Assembly (NCBI GenBank): GCA_037969175.1
Contig: JBBKWX010000092.1
Span: 1-18,437 of the forward strand
Source of the DNA: JBBKWX01 sp037969175
GTDB lineage: Bacteria > Bacteroidota > Bacteroidia > AKYH767-A > JBBKVM01
Reading direction: 5' to 3'
DNA: 18,437 bases
Positions within the stretch are counted from its first letter, which is position 1; every line of letters begins with the position of its first letter. This document shows positions 12,537-18,437 of this stretch, piece after piece. Made by a program: the position numbers and the translations under genes. The notes beneath the pieces were generated by a model. The model was not told the DNA's origin. It searched no databases and saw only the letters and a program-made list of their open reading frames with translations.

Positions 12537-15500
12537 TTAATTTTGAATGTTTTGAAAGTAATCGCTTACTCTTTGCTTATAATAAGGGCGAAGACTTGGA
12601 GGTACGGTACGCAGCAATTCAGTCTCCCTTAATTTTTGCCTTTTATACTCTTCAAATTCGGTAGGGTTACGGTTCCATGCATTTTTCCCGTCGCGAGCCT
12701 GACGACGTTCTTCTTCATCGCGCTCCCGTTCAGCTTTTTCAGCTTCCAAAAGCCGCGTCATTATATCTTCCTGGCGCTTTATGGTTTCTTGAGTAATCCG
12801 TTTATTATAAAGATCCGTCTCCGTTTCTTCCATCTTTTTAGCGAGCTCATCCAAATTACCCATGCTGCCCTGGCCATCTTTATTTTGCTGCTGATTCATC
12901 TTCTGCAATTCGTTACGGATAGCCTCCTGCATAGCCGCCATTTTAGCCAGTTCTTGACTCATTTGTCCGCCTTCACCTGTTTTGCCCGGATTCTTAGCGT
13001 CCTTAGCCTGTTTTATGGCATCATTCAGCTTCTTTTGCATGTCTTTGAGCTGCTGAGCCGATGGGCTAGGCTTTCCCTTACCCGGTTTCTGACAACTTTG
13101 TGATCCGGGCATTTGCTGAGCCATGGCTTGCTGCATCTGATCCATCACTTCACTCAACATCAAGGTGAGGTTATTGACCGATGTCATCGCAAACTGTTGT
13201 CTGGAACGAGCCATTGGCGTTTGCCTGTCTTGCAGGTTCTGCGTAGCCTTATCCATATTGTCATTGACCTCGGCAATTTCCTTATTTACATAAGAAGCGA
13301 TCTGGGGAACACGTTTGCTCAAAGCAAACAAGGAGTCTTCGATCATTTTTGCATCATCCCTCAGCTTTCGCTGATCCTGGGTAAGCTTAATATAGCGGGG
13401 ATCATTGAGGTCAATAGTCTTGAAGGTTTGCATCAGTGCTTCCTGGTCAAAGGATAGCTTGATCAGGTTCTCCAGCAATTCGCGTAATGCAGCCATATCT
13501 TCCTCCATCTGCTCCATTTCAGCCGAAGCTTGTTGCTGCTGCATCTTATTGGCCAGATCCTGCATTTTCTGTGCAGCTTGTTTCTGTGATTGGGAAGCTT
13601 TTTTATTTTTTTGCTGACTCAAATTCTCAGAACTGTTTTCCATGTCCTGCTTTATATCTTCCTTTTCTTTTTCCGGATCCTGAAAATCATTTGGAAACTG
13701 AAGCTCCTGATTCTTCTTTTCAAGATCTTTCATGTCCTTGCTCAATTCATCGAACTCTTTGTTTAGCTCGTCTTGTTCTTTCTTTACATCTTCTGATTTA
13801 GCATCCTTGCTATCGCTCTTCTTGCTCAGGTCATCCTGCTTCTTTGCAAGTTTTTCAAGGGCTTTCGTAGCTTCGTCAAGCTTCTGCTCAAACTCCATTT
13901 GTTTGAAGATCTCTAAAGAACGATCCAGCTCCTTGCTGAGATCTTTGTTTTCCATCTTCATCTTATCCATCATCTCCTGCACCTTCGCCTTATCCAATTC
14001 GGATAATAACTTCTGAAGCTCTTCCATGAGCTTTTTCATTTCATCCGACATCACATTCTTAAGCAATTCCTCTAACTGCTTTTGCTTATCCAGTAATTCT
14101 TGAGTTGGCTTCTTAAACTCATTCTGTTTCAGTGTGTTCAGCTCATTGTTCCGCTGCATTTCCTGAACCTTGTTTTGAAGATCTTGCTGTGTTTTTAGCA
14201 TGTCTTCAATACGCTTTTTATCCTCCCAGCCCAATTCTTTTTTATCTACCATCTTCTTTTGGAAGTTCTCGATATCGCGTTGTAATTTCTTGGCCTGATC
14301 CATACTCTTCTTAAGATCATCCTTGGTTTCAGCACGATTTTGCTCAGCATCTTTTGCAAGTTCCTTTTCAGTAGGAGCTTTGTAAACCATGCTTTGTGAA
14401 CGTGAAGATTTTGGACCGTTTACTCCATCATTATCAAAAACCTCAAAATAGTACTCAATTTCCTGACCGGGTAGGATCTCCTGATTGCTCATGTCCCACA
14501 TGTAGAAGAATTGCTCTCTGTTTCCTCCTCCTGAAAGCGTAACGGGCAAAGTAAACAATGCCTTTCCGGGGCGTGGACCGGCAGGTTCGTTGGTGAGTTT
14601 GTAATTAAATGTAAGCTTGCTGAATCCATAATCATCCATGGCCTGACCTCTGAAAAACAAACGCTTGTTGGAGGTACTGTCAGCTTGTTGATCTATGGCA
14701 ATGGTTGGGTGTTGATCTGGAATGACATTGATCTGGTAGGTCAGCGAGTCTTTGCCTTTTGTGTCTTTATTGGCAGTAATCAATGTATACTGCTCGCCCT
14801 TCATAAACCGCCGTGTGTAATTGAAGCGATCAGCCTCAATTGGATTGAGAGTTACGATGCTATCGCCGAAATTCAATAGAATATGTTCGGTGTTGCGGGT
14901 GCGGAAGCTCCAGGTGATCCGGGTTCCCTGAGGTACTACAAGATCGCCGGCATTGGGGATGCGTTCATTTTCCTTCTTTAGATATGGAGGATAAACAACC
15001 TGAACATCAAAGTTTAAAACCAGTGGGTTTGGAAGAGCAATTAGCTCATAAGATCTGGAATAAAAACCTCCTCCAAAAAGTCGGAATGAAGTTGTTTTTT
15101 GAAGATTGCGGAAAAGATAATTGAAATTCTTATTGTCTTCCTTGTTGATCTTAAATTGATTATCGCCGATCTCTATATATACCTGATCCGGAATTTCCTG
15201 TCCTTCAAGCTTTAGTTCAAGCAGGAAATCTTCTGTTTGCAGACTCTCCAGAGAAGCGTTCTTTACTACAAATTTGAATGGTGCAGGTTTTTCAAAATCC
15301 CGACCATGATCCAACAGACGTGCGGTACTTTCTGTGATGATAGTAGGATAGGTAAATAGCAATGCTGCCAGAATCACCACAGGAACTAACAGATAGCGCA
15401 AGTATTTGCGGTTTTGCTTTAAGTCGATCGCCGAAGTGAAAGGAACAGGCCGCATCACCGAAATTTTCTGTTCTATACCCGCAACCAGTAAGGCAGTATC

Positions 15501-15875
15501 TCCGGAATAATTTTCAATCTGTCGGTGTAACTGTAGCGTATTCAGCAGTTTATCCTTAACATCTGCAAAATGAGTTCCGATGATCTCAGCAGCCTGTTCA
15601 TAGCTAATGATCTTACCCAGTTTGAAGATATGTGTGATCGGTATGATGATGAGTTTCCAGGCTACTCCGGCGATGACGGCTATAAATGACCAAAAAAGAA
15701 AGGTCCGAGTACCGGTTCCAAACCAGGCAAAATATTCAAGTGTAGTAAGACTTAAATAGAGCAATAATGAAAGCGTCAAAGCATACAGGACCCCACGTAT
15801 AAGTAGGTTCTTGTAATACTTGCGGATGAAATCATCCAGCTTTTGTATAAGTGTATTATAATTGGCTGTCGACAT
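12537..15875 (-). CDS. DUF4175 family membrane-anchored coiled-coil protein
   Basis: The 1112-residue protein has two N-terminal membrane helices (about 25-49 and 57-81), a third near 159-180, then a periplasmic region to about 495 with beta-rich, Ig-like character (for example PHPTIAIDQQ-like and YYFEVFDNDGVNG segments). The rest (about 500-1090) is extremely rich in K, E, D, Q and M and forms long coiled coils with repeats such as ELxKDxKDLEKK. A Q/M-rich section lies near 790-1020. It resembles the DUF4175 family, found almost only in Bacteroidetes, with no established function. It is the first gene of the operon leading to mnmG. Confidence in the family is fair; the function is unknown. 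Confidence 0.8.
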   Translation of the reverse strand: MSTANYNTLIQKLDDFIRKYYKNLLIRGVLYALTLSLLLYLSLTTLEYFAWFGTGTRTFLFWSFIAVIAGVAWKLIIIPITHIFKLGKIISYEQAAEIIGTHFADVKDKLLNTLQLHRQIENYSGDTALLVAGIEQKISVMRPVPFTSAIDLKQNRKYLRYLLVPVVILAALLFTYPTIITESTARLLDHGRDFEKPAPFKFVVKNASLESLQTEDFLLELKLEGQEIPDQVYIEIGDNQFKINKEDNKNFNYLFRNLQKTTSFRLFGGGFYSRSYELIALPNPLVLNFDVQVVYPPYLKKENERIPNAGDLVVPQGTRITWSFRTRNTEHILLNFGDSIVTLNPIEADRFNYTRRFMKGEQYTLITANKDTKGKDSLTYQINVIPDQHPTIAIDQQADSTSNKRLFFRGQAMDDYGFSKLTFNYKLTNEPAGPRPGKALFTLPVTLSGGGNREQFFYMWDMSNQEILPGQEIEYYFEVFDNDGVNGPKSSRSQSMVYKAPTEKELAKDAEQNRAETKDDLKKSMDQAKKLQRDIENFQKKMVDKKELGWEDKKRIEDMLKTQQDLQNKVQEMQRNNELNTLKQNEFKKPTQELLDKQKQLEELLKNVMSDEMKKLMEELQKLLSELDKAKVQEMMDKMKMENKDLSKELDRSLEIFKQMEFEQKLDEATKALEKLAKKQDDLSKKSDSKDAKSEDVKKEQDELNKEFDELSKDMKDLEKKNQELQFPNDFQDPEKEKEDIKQDMENSSENLSQQKNKKASQSQKQAAQKMQDLANKMQQQQASAEMEQMEEDMAALRELLENLIKLSFDQEALMQTFKTIDLNDPRYIKLTQDQRKLRDDAKMIEDSLFALSKRVPQIASYVNKEIAEVNDNMDKATQNLQDRQTPMARSRQQFAMTSVNNLTLMLSEVMDQMQQAMAQQMPGSQSCQKPGKGKPSPSAQQLKDMQKKLNDAIKQAKDAKNPGKTGEGGQMSQELAKMAAMQEAIRNELQKMNQQQNKDGQGSMGNLDELAKKMEETETDLYNKRITQETIKRQEDIMTRLLEAEKAERERDEEERRQARDGKNAWNRNPTEFEEYKRQKLRETELLRTVPPSLRPYYKQRVSDYFQNIQN

Positions 15876-15903
15876 GAAAAAAAATACCTAGCAGGTGAAC
15901 CAT

Positions 15904-15911
15904 CAAAGTTA
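15904..15911 (-). promoter_or_regulatory. Candidate -7 promoter element of the DUF4175-mnmG operon
   Basis: TAACTTTG on the minus strand fits TAnnTTTG and lies 28 nt upstream of the DUF4175 ATG, a sensible distance for a short leader. No TTTG -33 element is visible at the normal spacing, so only the -7 part is supported. Confidence 0.4.
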
Positions 15912-15977
15912 CGAAATATCTTAACGTAGAAGGTAGGCTGATATTGGGCTTGGGTATATTCTGGTGAGATTATTTTT

Positions 15978-16070
15978 TGTGAAACCGCAAAGGCGGTAAG
16001 AATACGCGAAGTACGCAAAGAGATCTTTGCGAAACTTTGCGAAAAACTCTTGCGTCTTTGCGGTTTCACA
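15978..16070. repeat. Dispersed palindromic repeat of the CGCAAAG / CTTTGCG type
   Basis: A perfect 15-bp inverted repeat, TGTGAAACCGCAAAG (15978-15992) and its complement (16056-16070), flanks a core packed with further units GCAAAG, CTTTGCG and TTGCG, including CGCAAA-GAGATC-TTTGCG. The 93-nt unit is bounded by T-runs. Such GCAAAG/CTTTGCG palindromes are known as short repeats scattered in many environmental bacteria. Only one copy occurs in this window. The 15876-16181 gap holds nothing else besides a candidate -7 element. Confidence 0.8.
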
Positions 16071-16181
16071 TTTTTTTACTTGAGATTGGGTTTGGAAAGA
16101 AATTCTTGAGGATAATCCAAGAAGTAAATTTTAAATTTCATTTGATTTAATTTCTTAATTTTCAATTAAAATCCGGACCCA

Positions 16182-17732
16182 ATGAAATTCAAATTGATCA
16201 TCACTCTACTTTTTATAAGCATCAATTGCATGCTTGTTTCCGCACAACAGGTTTTTCAGAAAAGATATGATCGGGGAGGAATAAATAACAGAGCTTATGC
16301 ATCTGCTTTTGATTCAACCGGTTATTATTTAGCCGGAACTACTCAGGGAAGTGTGAACCCAACATGGGGTAGTCCTTTGGTTACAAAATTCGATCTTGAC
16401 GGAAATGAATTGTGGAGTAAAACTTTTGAAGGAGTTCAGGGGGGCTATGCGGCTGATATTATAATTAACAAATGGGGTAATGTGGTTATCGTTGGCGAAA
16501 CTGATATTGATTATAATGATTTCAACGCATTTCTTTTGGAGTTAAATCCTTCCGGAACCATGGTAAATCAGGTTGTTTGGACTGGGAATAACAGAACCGG
16601 AATAGAAAAAATAAAACAATTCCCGAATGGAAATTATTTATTGGGGGGATGGGAAGAGGGATCGGTTTTGACTTGGGATGGATTCATTGCTGTTGTTGAC
16701 AGTTCATTTGCATTGCAATGGATAAGATCCTCTGAATACGTGGATAATATTACCGACCTATTGATTGACTATGAAAACAACATTTTTTTCACTGCCGATT
16801 TTTATGAAGATGTCAACGATTATTATTATTCCTATTTGGGCAAGATGAATGATCAAGGAAATGTGCTTTGGGGAAAGACACAAATTTCAATAGACAACGA
16901 CAGATTCATTGCATTAGCCCAACATCAGGATAGCAGTATTTTCGTGAGTTATGCAAAGGATTATTATTTGAGCAATTCAACAAATCATCTTTTTAAATAT
17001 GATAGAAATGGAACTATGCTTTGGCAAAAACACATTTTAGTAGTCTCAAATCCGTATTCAATTTATGCGATGACGAAAAGAGCAGGAAGGGATGAATATT
17101 TGGGATTACAGATAAGTGGAGTCATTTTTTGTTTGGACGGTGCAGGAAATTTATTGTGGAATACGAAGACCGCACCGGGAAACGGCAGAAGCATCAGAAG
17201 TATGAATGAATTACCCAACCGTCAGTTGCAGGTGGCAGGCTATGTAAATACATCGGCAGATCTATTTCTGGGTGTATATGATTCGCTTGGAAGTGGATTT
17301 TGTAATGTGTCCAGCCCTACTGTTGTCATAGGGACCAGCACTATCAGCATCAGCTCAGGAGGTATTGCTTTTCAATCCCCTTCTATTTCTCCAAGTATCG
17401 GGATGTTGCCCTATAATGCACCCTTGACGCAAACCTTGATGTGTAGTTCATTGGTATCGGATGAGGAAATTGAATTGCATGAAAAATTAATTTCAGTTTT
17501 CCCAAATCCATTTCAAAACGAATTTCAAATTCAATTTCCGGATGATGAAAAGTTCGAAAATTGCAATGCAATAATTTATGATTCTTTTGGAAGAATTGTA
17601 ATGAAGGAACACATAATTAATTCCGAAGAAAACAACAAAATTAATATGAGCCAAATTAGTTCGGGCATCTATATTTTGGAAATTAAAAATAAAACCGGCG
17701 TAAAGAAAATATTCAGGATCGTAAAGATTTAA
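16182..17732 (+). CDS. T9SS-secreted protein with type A C-terminal sorting domain and beta-propeller-like repeats
   Basis: The 516-residue product has a signal peptide (about 1-21, hydrophobic LIITLLFISINCML, then SAQ) and a C-terminal type A sorting domain (about 436-516): VFPNPF (439-444), IIYDSFGR, SGIYILEIK and the terminal KIFRIVKI, so it should pass the outer membrane via the type IX system and be attached or released at the surface. Between them are repeated strand motifs such as GYYLAGTT, KFDLDGNELW, NVVIVGET and YLGKMNDQGNVLW, suggesting beta-propeller blades of the SBBP/PQQ-like type. The ligand or substrate is unknown. The start is ATG at 16182, 14 nt after an ATCCGGA that also occurs upstream of the gene at 356. 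Confidence 0.88.
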   Translation: MKFKLIITLLFISINCMLVSAQQVFQKRYDRGGINNRAYASAFDSTGYYLAGTTQGSVNPTWGSPLVTKFDLDGNELWSKTFEGVQGGYAADIIINKWGNVVIVGETDIDYNDFNAFLLELNPSGTMVNQVVWTGNNRTGIEKIKQFPNGNYLLGGWEEGSVLTWDGFIAVVDSSFALQWIRSSEYVDNITDLLIDYENNIFFTADFYEDVNDYYYSYLGKMNDQGNVLWGKTQISIDNDRFIALAQHQDSSIFVSYAKDYYLSNSTNHLFKYDRNGTMLWQKHILVVSNPYSIYAMTKRAGRDEYLGLQISGVIFCLDGAGNLLWNTKTAPGNGRSIRSMNELPNRQLQVAGYVNTSADLFLGVYDSLGSGFCNVSSPTVVIGTSTISISSGGIAFQSPSISPSIGMLPYNAPLTQTLMCSSLVSDEEIELHEKLISVFPNPFQNEFQIQFPDDEKFENCNAIIYDSFGRIVMKEHIINSEENNKINMSQISSGIYILEIKNKTGVKKIFRIVKI

Positions 17733-17741
17733 ACCTGTTCA

Positions 17742-17770
17742 CAGAAAAATTCTTTCTGCTTTTCATTTTA
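17742..17770 (+). terminator. Possible weak terminator after the T9SS gene
   Basis: CAGAAA / TTTCTG with a 5-nt loop is followed by a T-rich run (CTTTTCATTTTA). The stem is short and AT-rich, so the call is tentative. Confidence 0.35.
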
Positions 17771-17807
17771 ATCAAATGCAATTGGGTTGATAAAATATTT
17801 GCCGGGA

Positions 17808-18437
17808 TCATATATCCGTGATCACTGTGTTTCCATTTGCAATCAAAGTTTGCTTATCCTGAAAGCCCTGGAAATTTACGGGTGCAGAAGGACTTTGATC
17901 AGCAAGATCAATATACCGACCGGTAAGGGTTGGGGTCATCAAAACAAACTGATGCAATAAGGCACTGACATTCGCGGTGGTCAGCCTATTGTAATTAGCT
18001 TCAAAATTGCCATAAAAATATTGAAGTGCAGGCAGATTGAGTGCCGTCAACTTTGTGGAATTTATCCTTAAAGTATAACTCGTCATTCCGGGACTGCCTA
18101 GTTGGGCCAGCACATTCAGATTGAGAGAGACCAAGTTATATGCGCTATTTGTACTAATCGAATTTGTAATGGTTAATAAAGCCGGAAAAGCAGCAGATGT
18201 AAGGATGCTTCCTGAAAGACTTATTGCTCCTGCACTTGTAAGGTTAGGCAAGCTGATTGATGCCATGATTGCAGTAGAGCTTATACCCAGGCCGGTAGGA
18301 AGTGTTGTGATGTTTGGGAGCACAAGATTCGGAATATTGATGCCGGTAAGACCGATATAATTTGCATTTACAAGCGAAGGAATATTCAAAGTTGATAGTG
18401 AAGTAGACGCTATCGATATCGTATTTGCTTGCGTGAG
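17808..18437 (-). CDS. Leucine-rich-repeat-like surface protein, N-terminus beyond window
   Basis: The frame stays open to the window edge, so the 209 visible residues are the C-terminal part only. The sequence has irregular repeats of about 20-25 residues with hydrophobic and N/S/T positions, for example INIPNLVLPNI, ISLPNLTSAGAISLSGS, ALNLPALQYFYGNFEANYNRL. These resemble the leucine-rich or receptor L-domain-like repeats found in Bacteroidetes surface proteins. The tail NFQGFQDKQTLIANGNTVITDI is typical of the end of such proteins, with no T9SS sorting domain. A TTG at 18389 could be read as start but the open frame continues upstream, so it is probably internal. The stop is 75 nt from that of the convergent T9SS gene. 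Confidence 0.75.
   Translation of the reverse strand, partial: LTQANTISIASTSLSTLNIPSLVNANYIGLTGINIPNLVLPNITTLPTGLGISSTAIMASISLPNLTSAGAISLSGSILTSAAFPALLTITNSISTNSAYNLVSLNLNVLAQLGSPGMTSYTLRINSTKLTALNLPALQYFYGNFEANYNRLTTANVSALLHQFVLMTPTLTGRYIDLADQSPSAPVNFQGFQDKQTLIANGNTVITDI

Noticed and set aside
12636..14016. Several plus-strand open frames of 60-155 codons opposite DUF4175
   Set aside because: Antisense shadows of the K/E/Q-rich coiled-coil region, giving Phe/Leu/Ser-rich translations; no independent support.
15776..16069. 97-codon minus-strand open frame (FAKISLRTSRILTAFAVS)
   Set aside because: It reads through the CGCAAAG palindromic repeat and overlaps the DUF4175 start in another frame; typical repeat-derived false ORF.
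1..18437. CRISPR arrays, rRNA genes, riboswitches, prophage or insertion-sequence genes
   Set aside because: No regularly spaced repeats, no rRNA-like sequence, and no intact transposase or integrase were found.

Overview
The window looks like chromosomal DNA of a Bacteroidota (Bacteroidetes) bacterium of moderate to low GC. This rests on a secreted protein with a type IX secretion C-terminal sorting domain, a DUF4175 membrane protein, an ExbB/ExbD/ExbD operon with an extra small membrane gene, a promoter of the TTTG / TAnnTTTG type, and the near absence of Shine-Dalgarno sequences. The genus cannot be fixed from the sequence alone.

Layout. (1) 356-2305 (+) encodes a secreted M6-peptidase-like protein whose zinc motif looks lost; a shared hairpin terminator separates it from a convergent operon. 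(2) 4530-2375 (-) is a four-gene energy-transducing operon: ExbB/TolQ-like channel, small three-helix protein, ExbD, ExbD. (3) tRNA-Ser(GGA) at 4771-4684 (-) lies downstream of a TatD-nuclease / type I L-asparaginase pair (6643-4849, -). (4) 6727-7713 (+) is a family 9 glycosyltransferase with a near-consensus Bacteroidetes promoter; its stop codon overlaps that of a convergent acyl-CoA thioesterase (8228-7710). (5) After about 570 non-coding bases, a five-gene operon runs on the minus strand from 15875 to 8798: DUF4175 coiled-coil membrane protein, RsbW-like ATPase, YbeY, MnmG (GidA), SAM methyltransferase. (6) 15876-16181 holds a 15-bp perfect inverted repeat of a CGCAAAG-type dispersed element. 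(7) 16182-17732 (+) is a T9SS-exported surface protein, and 17808-18437 (-) is the C-terminal part of a leucine-rich-repeat-like protein that runs off the window.

The most notable signal is a cluster of three sites resembling the ParB-binding centromere sequence parS (TGTTNCACGTGAAACA). Two sit in the short gaps on either side of mnmG (9699-9714 and 11619-11634); the third is inside the glycosyltransferase gene (6900-6915). mnmG/gidA is classically an origin-proximal gene, so the window may be part of the chromosome's ParB-loading region. No parA, parB, dnaA or DnaA-box cluster is visible here.

Other points worth a look are the degenerate M6-like protease, the conserved but uncharacterised small membrane gene in the Exb operon, the replaced third zinc-site histidine of YbeY, and the dispersed palindrome upstream of the T9SS gene.
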